In this document: one piece after another, positions 43,570 through 52,287 of the stretch | How the letters are laid out: each line of letters opens with the position of its first letter | How positions within the stretch are numbered: position 1 is the stretch's first letter | Notes under the pieces: generated by a model | Databases searched by the model: none | What the model was told of the DNA's origin: nothing | Seen by the model: the letters and a program-made list of their open reading frames with translations, nothing else | Translations under genes and position numbers: made by a program | From: Pseudorhodobacter ferrugineus DSM 5888 | GTDB taxonomy: Bacteria; Pseudomonadota; Alphaproteobacteria; Rhodobacterales; Rhodobacteraceae | Assembly (NCBI RefSeq): GCF_000420745.1 | Contig: NZ_ATVN01000010.1 | Coordinates: 62,001 to 126,000 of the forward strand | DNA: 64,000 bases | Direction of reading: 5' to 3'

Positions 43570-44754
43570 TCAGGTTTGGTCGGGGTCATCCGAGGCGATG
43601 CGGCGAAATGGGCCAAAGGCGGTGGTGACCTCAATATCCTCGGTCACGGCATTGCGTTCGGCATCAAGATAATCGGCAACGGCGCTGGCAAAACCGTCAT
43701 TCGCGATCCAGTGCAAGGAATACACCGGCACGGGCAGATAGCCGCGTGCAAGTTTGTGGTCCCCTTGCGCGCCCGCCTCGACCCGCTGCAAGCCATGCGC
43801 GATCGCCCAATCAATCGCGCGGTAATAGCACAGTTCAAAATGCAGGCAGGGGTAGTCTTCGGTGCAGCCCCAATAGCGGCCATACAATGTATCACGCCCG
43901 ATAAAGTTAAGCGCACCTGCAACCGCGCGGTCGCCGTCAAAGGCCAGAACCAACAAAATGTCATCGCGCATCGTGGCATGAAATTCATCGAACGCCGCGC
44001 GGGTCAGATAAGGCGTGCCCCATTTGCGCGCGCCGGTATCTTGGTAAAACTGCCAAAACGCATCCCAATGGGTGGGTTCGATGGCATCGCCCGTCAGCGA
44101 CCGAATGTCCAAGCCCGCGCTATTGGCGGTTTGGCGTTCTTTGCGGATGGCCTTGCGTTTGCGAGACGAGAGCTGCGCAAGGAACGCGTCAAAATCGGTA
44201 TAACCATCATTATGCCAATGATACTGCTGGGTGATACGCTGCATCAACCCAAGCGCCGCCCCGCGCGCCGCCTCATCTTCGGTGCAAAAGGTGATGTGTA
44301 GGGATGACAGACCATGTTGGTTTGCGACCTGCGTGGCGCCCGCTATCAAGGCGGCGGTGCCCTCGGCCTCCTCATCTGGCAGGGTCAGAAAGCGGCGGCC
44401 CGTGGCAGGTGTAAAGGGCACAGCGACTTGCAGCTTGGGGTAATAGCGCCCACCCGCGTTTTCAAACGCCTGCGCCCAGTTGTGGTCAAAGATATACTCC
44501 CCCTGACTGTGGCTTTTGGCAAACATCGGCATGGCGGCAATCGCCACGCCCGCCCTGTGCGCGACCATCGGGCGGGTTTGCCAACCGCTGCGCCCGCCGA
44601 TCGACCCCGACCGCTCTAGCGCCAGCAAAAACCGATGCGTCGTGAATGGATCAACGGGGCGGCCATCTGCCGCCTCGGGGCAGGCCAAACTGTCCCAATC
44701 TTGCGCCGAAATATCGGCAAAGCTGCTGTGCAGCGTGATTTCAATTTCGGCCAT
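43570..44754 (-). CDS. DUF482/FemAB-like GNAT superfamily protein
   Basis: A 394-residue protein of the DUF482 family, which has a double GNAT-like fold related to FemAB peptidyltransferases. Recognisable blocks are HSQGEYIFDHNWAQAFENAG, GGRYYPKLQVAVPFTPATG, SSLHITFC, SRKRKAIRKERQ, GCTEDYPCLHFELCYYRAID and EAGAQGDHKLARGYLPVPVY. A role in transfer of amino acids or acyl groups is likely but unproven. ATG 44754 is the family start; the open frame to 44802 is not needed. It lies between the GDPD-type gene (58 bases upstream) and the pterin dehydratase gene. Confidence 0.9.
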   Translation of the reverse strand: MAEIEITLHSSFADISAQDWDSLACPEAADGRPVDPFTTHRFLLALERSGSIGGRSGWQTRPMVAHRAGVAIAAMPMFAKSHSQGEYIFDHNWAQAFENAGGRYYPKLQVAVPFTPATGRRFLTLPDEEAEGTAALIAGATQVANQHGLSSLHITFCTEDEAARGAALGLMQRITQQYHWHNDGYTDFDAFLAQLSSRKRKAIRKERQTANSAGLDIRSLTGDAIEPTHWDAFWQFYQDTGARKWGTPYLTRAAFDEFHATMRDDILLVLAFDGDRAVAGALNFIGRDTLYGRYWGCTEDYPCLHFELCYYRAIDWAIAHGLQRVEAGAQGDHKLARGYLPVPVYSLHWIANDGFASAVADYLDAERNAVTEDIEVTTAFGPFRRIASDDPDQT

Positions 44755-44811
44755 CGGACATTCTTTGTAAGGCAACACTGTCCTGCCAAGCTGGGGCCGC
44801 ATGGTGCAAGG

Positions 44812-45582
44812 TCAAGCCGGAATAGGCGCAAGATAGCGTTCAAAGGTAACATTATGCGCCACCTTGCGCGCCGTTGCTTCGCCCTCGGGCGACGTGATGG
44901 TCCAACAGAAAACCACCGCCCCAGCATGGCGCAACTCGGTCACGCGGGCGCGGTCAAGATCACTTGCCTCATGCGAGATAAAGCAAGCCTTGGCATGGTC
45001 ATAATCAGGAATTTCGCGCAACCGGTCACAGATTGCAGGCGCAATCGGTTGCCAATCGGCAGGGTCAAAGGATGAGGTGGTGATGCCGCGCGGCACATTC
45101 GGCAACAGCCGCGCCATCACAATCACCGAATAGGGATTAAACGACATCACAGCCACGGGCCCTTCATAATCTGCCAGCGCTTGTGCGGTTGCCGCCTCCA
45201 ACTTGCCATCGGTAGGGCCCAGCCCGCCTTGTTGGTCTTTCAATTCGATCAACAAAGGCACGCGGCCCGCCACCAGTTTCAGCACCTGTTTCAGGCTGGG
45301 GATGTTTTCGCGCCCGCCGCGCAAAGGGATATGCGACAGTTCGGTGGCCGAGCGTTGGTTGACGGGGCCGGTTTCCATTGTCAGCCGGTCCAGCGTTTCG
45401 TCATGGAACACCATCGCCTTGCCATCGCGCGACAATTGCAGATCAATTTCAATCGCATAGCCTGCTTTGATCGCCGCACGGATCGCCGCGCGCGAATTTT
45501 CGGGGCGGCCATCTGTGACATCATGCAAGGCGCGATGTGCGATGGGCTTGGTCAGAAAATCGGGGTGCAGGTCTGTGGCCAC
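44812..45582 (-). CDS. Glycerophosphodiester phosphodiesterase
   Basis: A 256-residue TIM-barrel enzyme that cleaves glycerophosphodiesters to glycerol 3-phosphate and an alcohol. The catalytic residues are in IAHRALHDVTDGRPENSRAA (His-Arg), AIEIDLQLSRDGKAMVFHDE (Glu, Asp, His) and VPLLIELKDQ. No signal peptide is visible, so it is probably cytoplasmic. I start it at GTG 45582; the frame runs upstream through a repeat to 45651, but that extension is Pro-rich and unlikely. It leads the unit with the FemAB-like and pterin dehydratase genes. Confidence 0.88.
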   Translation of the reverse strand: MATDLHPDFLTKPIAHRALHDVTDGRPENSRAAIRAAIKAGYAIEIDLQLSRDGKAMVFHDETLDRLTMETGPVNQRSATELSHIPLRGGRENIPSLKQVLKLVAGRVPLLIELKDQQGGLGPTDGKLEAATAQALADYEGPVAVMSFNPYSVIVMARLLPNVPRGITTSSFDPADWQPIAPAICDRLREIPDYDHAKACFISHEASDLDRARVTELRHAGAVVFCWTITSPEGEATARKVAHNVTFERYLAPIPA

Positions 45583-45602
45583 GTTGTTTCGCTTTTCTGC
45601 TG

Positions 45603-45692
45603 GTAGGGGAGGGGGGCTTTTTGCCCCCCGATCCGGCTTTGGCGCTGCCAAAACCGATTTTCCCCGAGGGATATGAATAGATGAAAGCAGGT
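45603..45692 (+). repeat. Dispersed 3'-end element, degenerate full form
   Basis: Plus-strand order is hairpin GGGGGGCTTTTTGCCCCCC (45611-45629), hairpin CGGCTTTGGCGCTGCCAAAA then CCG, then CCCCGAGGGATATGAATAG and ATGAAAGCAGG. This is the layout of the panC copy. Unlike the others it is antisense to both neighbouring genes. Confidence 0.6.
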
Positions 45693-45707
45693 TATGGGGC
45701 GGGCGCG

Positions 45708-46169
45708 TTACGGGGCGATTTCAAAGATACCTTCGATTTCCACCGCAACGCCCAATGGCAAGGACGCAGCCGAAACCGCTGAACGCGCATGACGGCCTGC
45801 GTCACCCAAGATGTCCACCAAGAAATCCGATGCGCCATTGATGACCTTTGGCTGGTCAACAAAATCGGCGGTGGAATTCACAAATCCGGTCAGCTTGATC
45901 ACCCGTTTCAGCCGCGACAGATCTCCGCCACAGGCCGCGTTGACTTGCGCCAGAAGCGAGATTGCACAGCGCAGCGCCGCCGCGGCGCCGTCTTCCACGC
46001 TCATCGTGTCGCCAAGGCGGCCCTTGATCAGGCCATCAGGGCCTTGGCTGATTTGCCCCGAAACGTAAAGTGTGCTGCCGTCCTGCACAAATGGCACATA
46101 ATTGGCGGCCGGGGCAGGGGCATTGGGCAGCGTGATGCCGCGTTCGGCAAGGCGGGATGCAATGGTCAT
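45708..46169 (-). CDS. RidA-family protein (reactive imine deaminase-like)
   Basis: A 153-residue protein of the YjgF/YER057c/UK114 superfamily, whose founding member hydrolyses reactive enamines and imines from PLP enzymes. Core blocks: YVPFVQDGSTLYVSGQISQG, AAAALRCAISLLAQVNAACG, VIKLTGFVNSTADFVDQPKV and HARSAVSAASLPLGVAVEIE. The Arg of HARSAV matches the catalytic Arg region; the substitution pattern is closer to the TIGR/RidA-like YoaB/Rid groups than to archetypal RidA, so activity is uncertain. ATG 46169 follows GGACCAGTC. It is 60 bases or more from the next gene. Confidence 0.88.
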   Translation of the reverse strand: MTIASRLAERGITLPNAPAPAANYVPFVQDGSTLYVSGQISQGPDGLIKGRLGDTMSVEDGAAAALRCAISLLAQVNAACGGDLSRLKRVIKLTGFVNSTADFVDQPKVINGASDFLVDILGDAGRHARSAVSAASLPLGVAVEIEGIFEIAP

Positions 46170-46352
46170 GACTGGTCCTTTCGGGTGTTTTCGCGAACCT
46201 ATCCGGTTTTAGGCACAGTTTGAAATGCAAAATGCAAACGCCCCTGTTTTGAACGCCTGCGACCAAAGCGGTTGGGGCGATAGGGTGCAGTATGGACCAA
46301 AGCCGGCGGGGAACGGTTATGGCCTATCTTGTCGCTGCCCAACGAAATTGGC

Positions 46353-47669
46353 TTAGGTTTCCCGAAACGCGCGTGCAAAATAATCAGTGAACGGTTTGAT
46401 AAGAAAGGCTAGGGGGCTGCGTTCGCCGGTGCCGATAAATGCCTCAACCGGCATGCCGGGGATCAACGTCAAACCCTCCAGCTTTTCAACCTCTCCTGCA
46501 TCGGGCATAATTTCGGCGCGATAATAGGGCATTTGGCTCTGTGGATCCATCAGCGCATCGGCGGAAATAACGGTTATATGCCCGCTAAGGTCTGGTGTGG
46601 TTCGCGCGGGAAAGGCCGAAAACACCAACTTTACCGTCTGCCCCACCTTGATTTGATCCACATGGAATGGTTGCACTTGTACGGAAATAACCAACGGGCG
46701 ATCTTGTGGAATAAGGTACATAAGCGGCTCTGCGGGCTGTGCAACCGCGCGGGGTGTGGTGACTTGCAACCCCAGAATAATGCCCGACACAGGGGCTAAA
46801 ATGTCCAGCCTTGCGACCCGTTCGGACAAAGCACGGCGGCGTTCGGCCAGTTCCAGAATGCGGTAACCGATGTCGCGCAAGTGCAGATTCGCCTCCTCGT
46901 GCTGGGCGGCGGCAAGCTTCAGCACTTCAATCTCGATTTCGGTGATACGCCCTTCCGACTGCGCACGGCTTGCGGACAATTCGCCAACTTGCCCCTCAAG
47001 TCGCGCCATTTCGCGCTGAAGGGCAAGCACGCGGCTGGATTGCGCCAAGCCTTTGGCCAGCAAACCCTGTTGGACTGTCAGTTCCAGTTCGATCAGCCCA
47101 AGCTGCGCCGTGAGCGCCTGCAATTGTGCGGCAATACCGATAACTTGGCTGTCAATTTGCCCACGGCGTTTTGCCAGCTGTGCTACTTGCTGGGCCATGC
47201 TGTCCTTGCGGGCCAGAAACAATCTGCGCTGCCCCTCAATCAAACCCGCGATATCGGCCTTATGCCGTGCCGCGTCGGTCACTTCGGGCAGAATCCGGAT
47301 TTCGGCCAAATCATCGCGCTCTGCCTCCAGCCGCCCTTGACGGGTCAGCAGCTCGTAAAACTGTCCCTCCACAATCGCCAATTCAGATTTCACCGCCGCC
47401 CCGTCAAGCCGCAAAAGCAGGGCTCCCGCCGCAACCGCTTGCCCCTCAATCACATGGATCGATGCGACAAGCCCGCCGTCCGGATGCTGCACAACTTGCC
47501 GGCTCTGGGCCACTTCAATCCGGCCAGAGGCCACAACCGCGCCGGCAATTCGTGACATCACGGCCCAAGACCCGAAGCACCCGACCAGTAGGAACAGCGT
47601 GACACACCCAACCAGAACGGGCCTGCCAACCGACCAATCAACCTGCAAACGGTGGTTCAAATCGATCAC
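46353..47669 (-). CDS. Type I secretion membrane fusion protein (HlyD/PrtE family)
   Basis: A 438-residue periplasmic adaptor with one N-terminal membrane helix (about 16-37, VLVGCVTLFLLVGCFGSWAV). A lipoyl half-motif (GRIEVAQSRQVVQHPDGGLV, VIEGQAVAAGALLLRLD) comes next, then a long coiled-coil hairpin (about 85-280) and a beta-barrel part with ILAPVSGIILGLQV and GMPVEAFIGTGERSPLAFLI. This is the family that joins PrtD-type ABC transporters to TolC. The start is GTG 47669, overlapping the ABC stop (GTGA), so the two are coupled. No protease, RTX protein or tolC gene is in the window. Confidence 0.9.
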   Translation of the reverse strand: MIDLNHRLQVDWSVGRPVLVGCVTLFLLVGCFGSWAVMSRIAGAVVASGRIEVAQSRQVVQHPDGGLVASIHVIEGQAVAAGALLLRLDGAAVKSELAIVEGQFYELLTRQGRLEAERDDLAEIRILPEVTDAARHKADIAGLIEGQRRLFLARKDSMAQQVAQLAKRRGQIDSQVIGIAAQLQALTAQLGLIELELTVQQGLLAKGLAQSSRVLALQREMARLEGQVGELSASRAQSEGRITEIEIEVLKLAAAQHEEANLHLRDIGYRILELAERRRALSERVARLDILAPVSGIILGLQVTTPRAVAQPAEPLMYLIPQDRPLVISVQVQPFHVDQIKVGQTVKLVFSAFPARTTPDLSGHITVISADALMDPQSQMPYYRAEIMPDAGEVEKLEGLTLIPGMPVEAFIGTGERSPLAFLIKPFTDYFARAFRET

Positions 47670-49399
47670 GCGGCACCGTCCCACGCAGCGCTATGCGCAA
47701 TGTCGGTATGGTTTCGCACCATCTCGCGCAGCACCTGATCACGCGGACCAAAGGCGCGGCGCACCCCGTCTTCCAACACCAAAAGCAGATCGCATTCCTG
47801 AATCGCCGCAGGCCTGTGGGCCATGATCAGCACCGCATTCCCTGCCGCTTTCATGGCCTTGATTGCGTGGTTCAGCGCGTTCGACCCGTCACTATCAAGG
47901 TTGGAATTCGGCTCGTCCAACACCAGCAAAACAGGATCACCAAACAGCGCTCGCGCCAAACCGATCCGCTGGATTTGCCCACCCGACAACCGCGCGCCGA
48001 TAGCAGATACTTGCGTGTCATAACCATTGGGTAGGCTTAAAATCATCTCATGTGCCGCCGCGCGTCGGGCCGCATCGACAACCTGTGCCGCATCGGGCAC
48101 CAGCGCTAACCGTGCGATATTCTCCGCAATCGTGCCATCAAACAGCGCCACCCGCTGCGGCAAATAGCCGATCAATGCCCCCAAAACATCGGGGTCATAT
48201 TGGCCCAAGGATGCCCCTCCCAGCCGGATCTTGCCACTGGCAGGCTGCCAAACTCCCGCCAACGCGCGGGCAAGGCTGGATTTGCCGGATCCCGATGCAC
48301 CAATAACGCCAAGCGCCTGCCCCGGTTGCAGGGCGAAGGATACCATCCGCAGCACAGCTTGCCCCGCACTTGGGGGGACCACCGTTAAACCCGCCACATC
48401 CAGCACCGCACGCGGGCGTGGCAATGCCGTCTGCGCGCGCTCGGGCGGTTGCAGCGTCAACACCACTGCTAACCGCACCCGCGTCTCTTGCGCCCGCTGT
48501 ACCAGCGCCCATTGCGCCACAAGCACCTCTATCGGGGCAAGGGCGCGTCCCAAAAGGATGGACCCCGCGATCATCGCCCCTCCGCTCAGCTGTCCTTGCA
48601 ACACCAGATAGGCCCCAACCCCCAGCATCGCCGATTGTAAAAACAGCCGAAAAGTTTTCGATGCCACGGTGAACGCGCCGCCCACATCCGTCGCCCCAAT
48701 AGCGGCCGTCAGTGCCGCGTCACGTGCAGCCTGCCAGCGTGCAAACCCCGCCCCCGCCATCCCCAGCGCCTGCACGGTTTCGCTTTCCGCTTTCAGGTTC
48801 TCGCCCAACCGATCCGCAAAACCCGCGGTGCGATTGGCCTGCATCAAGGGTGCGTGCGTCAGCCGGCGGTTCAAAACGGTCAGGCCAATCAGGCACACAG
48901 CGCCGCCAATTGCCAACCAACCCAAGGCGGAATGAAAAACAAAAATTGCCGCGAAAAACAGCGGTGTCCACGGCAAATCGAACACTGCCAGATGCACGGG
49001 CGATGACAGATACCGCTGCACCGAGTCCAGATCACGCTGGGCCACCATCGCACTTGCATCCTGCGGGGCCACCGTCAACCGCCGCACCGCCGCCTGAAAA
49101 ACCCGTTTGTCCAGCGCATCCTGAAACCGTGCGCCAACCCGCGCGACGATCTGGTTACGCGCATGGTCCAAAACACCCATTGCCACAAACATCGCAAGCA
49201 TCAGCAAAGACAGCGCCATCAACGTCGCCTCTGACCGGCTGCCAAGCACGCGGTCATAAACCTGCAACATATACAAAGGCCCTGTCAGCATCAGCAAATT
49301 CACGAAAAAGCTGAACACAAACAGCACACTATACAGCGCCCGCCCGCTGCGGCGCGCATCGGATAACTCTCTCGCTCCGGCAGATGTTTCGTGTGTCAT
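47666..49399 (-). CDS. Type I secretion ABC transporter (PrtD family), fused permease-ATPase
   Basis: A 577-residue half-transporter. Six membrane helices lie at about 20-310 (LYSVLFVFSFFVNLLMLTGP, GPLYMLQVYDRVLGSRSEAT). The C-terminal ATPase has Walker A GASGSGKSSL, Q-loop IGYLPQRVALFDGTIAENIA, signature LSGGQIQRIGLARALFG and Walker B LLVLDEPNSNLD. This is the PrtD/AprD branch that exports RTX proteases and lipases without an N-terminal peptidase domain. I use ATG 49399. Its GTGA overlap with the adaptor gene makes a two-gene secretion unit; the substrate is encoded elsewhere. Confidence 0.93.
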   Translation of the reverse strand: MTHETSAGARELSDARRSGRALYSVLFVFSFFVNLLMLTGPLYMLQVYDRVLGSRSEATLMALSLLMLAMFVAMGVLDHARNQIVARVGARFQDALDKRVFQAAVRRLTVAPQDASAMVAQRDLDSVQRYLSSPVHLAVFDLPWTPLFFAAIFVFHSALGWLAIGGAVCLIGLTVLNRRLTHAPLMQANRTAGFADRLGENLKAESETVQALGMAGAGFARWQAARDAALTAAIGATDVGGAFTVASKTFRLFLQSAMLGVGAYLVLQGQLSGGAMIAGSILLGRALAPIEVLVAQWALVQRAQETRVRLAVVLTLQPPERAQTALPRPRAVLDVAGLTVVPPSAGQAVLRMVSFALQPGQALGVIGASGSGKSSLARALAGVWQPASGKIRLGGASLGQYDPDVLGALIGYLPQRVALFDGTIAENIARLALVPDAAQVVDAARRAAAHEMILSLPNGYDTQVSAIGARLSGGQIQRIGLARALFGDPVLLVLDEPNSNLDSDGSNALNHAIKAMKAAGNAVLIMAHRPAAIQECDLLLVLEDGVRRAFGPRDQVLREMVRNHTDIAHSAAWDGAA

Positions 49400-49480
49400 G
49401 GGTTTGGCAGTCCAATGCAGGGTTGGCCCCAGCATCGCGTCAAAACCTTAAGACCCCGTAATCAAACGCCGCAAATCAGC

Positions 49481-51667
49481 CTAGTTTCCGCCCAAAATCC
49501 CCAGCACCTCTTTCAAAATCTGGTCTGCAAGGGTGTCTTGCGGTGCTGGCGCTTGCTGGGTCTGTGGCTGATACTGCGGCTGTGGCGCCTGTTCATACTG
49601 CTGGTTCTTGGCGGTTGGCGGCAGGCGCTGCTCTGGTATCAGCATAGGCAAGGGCCGCTCGGGCATGCCTTCATGCACGCGAACCATCACCTCATTCCAA
49701 ATCTCGGCAGGTAATCCGCCTCCTGTCACACCCGACAGCGGCGTGTTGTCATCATAGCCCATCCAGACACCGGCCACATAATCAGCCGTAAACCCAATGA
49801 ACCACGCATCCCGCGCCGCCGATGTCGTGCCGGTTTTCCCTGCCGCCTGCCGCTGGCCCAGCTTGGCACGCGCGCCAGTCCCTTCCTGCACCACCATATA
49901 CATCATATAGGTCAGGTATTCGGCCGCTTGCTGTGAGATCACCCGCTCACCGATCCCGCCATCTTGGCCCAGCAACGGCGTATTGTCGCCCTTCAGCCGC
50001 AGGTCGATCAGCCCATAAGGCCGCACCGATGACCCGCCGTTCAAAATCCCTGCATAGGCGCCGGTCATTTCCAACAGGCTCGATTCCGATGCCCCCAGCG
50101 CCAGCGCAGGCCCCGCTGCCAAATCGCTGCGGATGCCGAAATCTTCGGCCACTTTGCGCACGACATCACGGCCCACTGCCTCGGATATGCGCACAGCGGC
50201 GGTGTTTACCGATTCCTCCAGCGCCTTGGTCAGGGTAATCAAGCCCAGATATTTGTTGGTATAATTACGCGGCGAATACGGCCCCGATCCGCGCACATTG
50301 ATCGTCAGCGGCGTGTCTTCAACATAATCCGCAGGGGTATAGCCCAAATCCATCGCTGCCGCATAGACGAACGGCTTGAACGCTGACCCAGTTTGCCGTT
50401 TCGCCATTGTAGCGCGGTTAAAACTGCCGGGGGGGGCTGCATGCCGCCCGCCAACCATCGCCCGCACCGCCCCATCCGCTGACATGACAATCACTGCGGC
50501 CTCGGTTTTCGACCCCGCGCGCAGCTTGGCATCCAGCACCGCCGCTAACGCCGATTCCGCTGCCTTTTGCAGACGCTGGTCCAGCGTGGTTCGCATTATC
50601 ACGTCTTCGGTCGTGTCTTTGGTCAGGAAGCTTGGGCCTTCGCCCATCACCCAATCGGCGAAATAGCCACCCGCGCGCGCCTCGGCCGCCTTGGACAGCG
50701 TGGCAGGGTTGCGCAGCGCGGCCTCATGCTCGGCCAACGTAATGTAGCCTTGTTCCTGCATCAGGCCCAACACCACTGCCGCGCGGTCCTGCGCGCGTTT
50801 CAGGTTGTTGGTCGGCGCAAAGGTCGACGGTGCCTTCAGCAACCCCGCCAACATCGCCGCCTCTGCTGCGTCCACATTGCGTGCAGACTTGCCGAAATAG
50901 CGTTGTGACGCCGCTTCAAACCCTCGCGCGCCCGCACCCAAATAGGCACGGTTAAAGTAAATCGTCAGGATTTCTTCCTTGGTGTATTTCGTCTCCAGCG
51001 CCAGCGCGAACGGCACTTCGCGAATTTTGCGCACCAAACCGCCTTGGCGGCAGTCGGCCTCATAATCCGCTTCGGATTTCCATGTGGCCGCGTCATAGGG
51101 CACGCCCAGACACAGCAATTTCGCCACCTGCTGCGTAATCGTCGACCCGCCGTTCCCCGACAATGGCCCGCGCCCTTCGCGCATGTTGATCCGCACGGCG
51201 CTCGCGATGCCACGCGGTGAAATCCCGTAGTGCCAATAGAAACGCTTGTCCTCGGTCGCAACCACAGCGTCATGCAGGTATTTCGACACGGTTTCCGCCG
51301 TGCTTTGCCCGCCAAACGTCTCGCCGCGCCACGCAAACACCTTTTCCTCGCGGTCCAGCAACGTCACCGACCCCCGCGCCCGCGCATCCAGCATATCGTC
51401 CACGGGTGGCAGCTGCGCGTAAAAGTAAAACGTCACCGCCGCCAAAATCAGGCCAAACACCGCCCCGATCCGCCAGGTAAATCCCCAGACAACCCGCCAG
51501 ATCAGCCCCACGAACGCCGCAATCCACCCCGAAATCCCACGCCTGCGCGGCGCCCGCTTTTTCTGCGGCTTGCGCTTTGGGGGGGGCGCGGCCTTCTTCG
51601 CCGTCGCAGGCGTTTTATAGCGGCGATCCGCCACCAAAGGTGGGGGTCTGTTGCCTGATCTGCTCAT
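49481..51667 (-). CDS. Class A penicillin-binding protein (PBP1-type transglycosylase/transpeptidase)
   Basis: A 728-residue bifunctional enzyme that polymerises and cross-links peptidoglycan. A basic N-terminal tail (KKAAPPPKRKPQKKRAPRRR) precedes one membrane helix (about 64-83). The GT51 domain shows VVATEDKRFYWHYGISPRG, GGSTITQQVAKLL, RKIREVPFALALETKYTKEE and YFNRAYLGAGARGFEAASQR. The transpeptidase shows SxxK (Ser428 in GSAFKPF), SxN (ESVNTAAVR) and KTG (AAGKTGTTSAARDAWF). A Gln/Pro-rich C-terminal tail follows. The length suits PBP1A without the OB insert, or the related PbpC-like class. ATG 51667 starts the gene, divergent from glnK. Confidence 0.94.
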   Translation of the reverse strand: MSRSGNRPPPLVADRRYKTPATAKKAAPPPKRKPQKKRAPRRRGISGWIAAFVGLIWRVVWGFTWRIGAVFGLILAAVTFYFYAQLPPVDDMLDARARGSVTLLDREEKVFAWRGETFGGQSTAETVSKYLHDAVVATEDKRFYWHYGISPRGIASAVRINMREGRGPLSGNGGSTITQQVAKLLCLGVPYDAATWKSEADYEADCRQGGLVRKIREVPFALALETKYTKEEILTIYFNRAYLGAGARGFEAASQRYFGKSARNVDAAEAAMLAGLLKAPSTFAPTNNLKRAQDRAAVVLGLMQEQGYITLAEHEAALRNPATLSKAAEARAGGYFADWVMGEGPSFLTKDTTEDVIMRTTLDQRLQKAAESALAAVLDAKLRAGSKTEAAVIVMSADGAVRAMVGGRHAAPPGSFNRATMAKRQTGSAFKPFVYAAAMDLGYTPADYVEDTPLTINVRGSGPYSPRNYTNKYLGLITLTKALEESVNTAAVRISEAVGRDVVRKVAEDFGIRSDLAAGPALALGASESSLLEMTGAYAGILNGGSSVRPYGLIDLRLKGDNTPLLGQDGGIGERVISQQAAEYLTYMMYMVVQEGTGARAKLGQRQAAGKTGTTSAARDAWFIGFTADYVAGVWMGYDDNTPLSGVTGGGLPAEIWNEVMVRVHEGMPERPLPMLIPEQRLPPTAKNQQYEQAPQPQYQPQTQQAPAPQDTLADQILKEVLGILGGN

Positions 51668-51932
51668 TCGTTACTGGTCCCGTGTTTTCACGTTTTATTG
51701 CGCGCAGAATAGCGCGGCTTGTTCCGATTGTAGAGCCTTAACGCAGCGTCGCTCCGGGGGATATATGATTAATTTTTAATCGAATAGCCTAATAAGTGCA
51801 AAAATTGTGCAATTTTCCGGTTTTCACCCACATCTGCCCCCATCCGAACTTGTGCTGCACCTGCAAACAAACCCCTTCTATCCCCATACGGTCGGGCCTC
51901 GTCCCGGATGAGGCAATCAAAAGGGGAAAGTC

Positions 51933-52271
51933 GTGAAACTGATTATCGCAGCAATAAAACCATTCAAACTTGAGGAGGTCCGCGAGGCGCTGACCACCTT
52001 GGGCGTTCGCGGAATGATGGTCACTGAAATCAAAGGCTTCGGGTCACAGTCCGGCCATACCGAAATCTATCGCGGCGCAGAATATGCCGTGAATTTCGTG
52101 CCGAAAATGCGGCTTGAAATTGTGGTGCCCGACAGTCTTGCCGATGCCGCCGTGGAAACCATCGCCACGACCGCTAAAACCGGAAAAATCGGCGACGGCA
52201 AAATCTTTGTGCTGGACGTATCCCAAGCCCTGCGCGTGCGCACCGGCGAAACCAATGATGACGCGCTCTAA
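51933..52271 (+). CDS. glnK: Nitrogen regulatory protein P-II (GlnK type)
   Basis: A trimeric sensor of 2-oxoglutarate, ATP/ADP and glutamine status that controls AmtB and nitrogen regulators. The 112-residue protein has Tyr51 in the T-loop (HTEIYRGAEYAVNFVPK), the uridylylation site, the B-loop region TAKTGKIGDGKIFVLD and the C-terminal signature RVRTGETNDDAL. The start is GTG 51933 behind AAGGGG. It is followed after 16 bases by amtB, the usual glnK-amtB order, in which GlnK blocks the transporter when nitrogen is plentiful. The 265-base gap to the PBP gene is AT-rich near 51770-51830 and should hold both promoters. Confidence 0.96.
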   Translation: MKLIIAAIKPFKLEEVREALTTLGVRGMMVTEIKGFGSQSGHTEIYRGAEYAVNFVPKMRLEIVVPDSLADAAVETIATTAKTGKIGDGKIFVLDVSQALRVRTGETNDDAL

Positions 52272-52287
52272 GCAGCGGGGGAAGGAA

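Noticed and set aside
46353-51667. A secretion or cell-wall island linking the ABC/HlyD pair with the PBP gene
   Set aside because: The genes lie on one strand, but 81 bases separate the units and the PBP is a core gene. Nothing shows joint function.
51750-51860. NtrC or sigma-54 sites upstream of glnK
   Set aside because: GTGCAAAAATTGTGCA and TGTGCTGCACCTGCAA resemble such sites only loosely; the -24 GG is missing and the dyad is imperfect.
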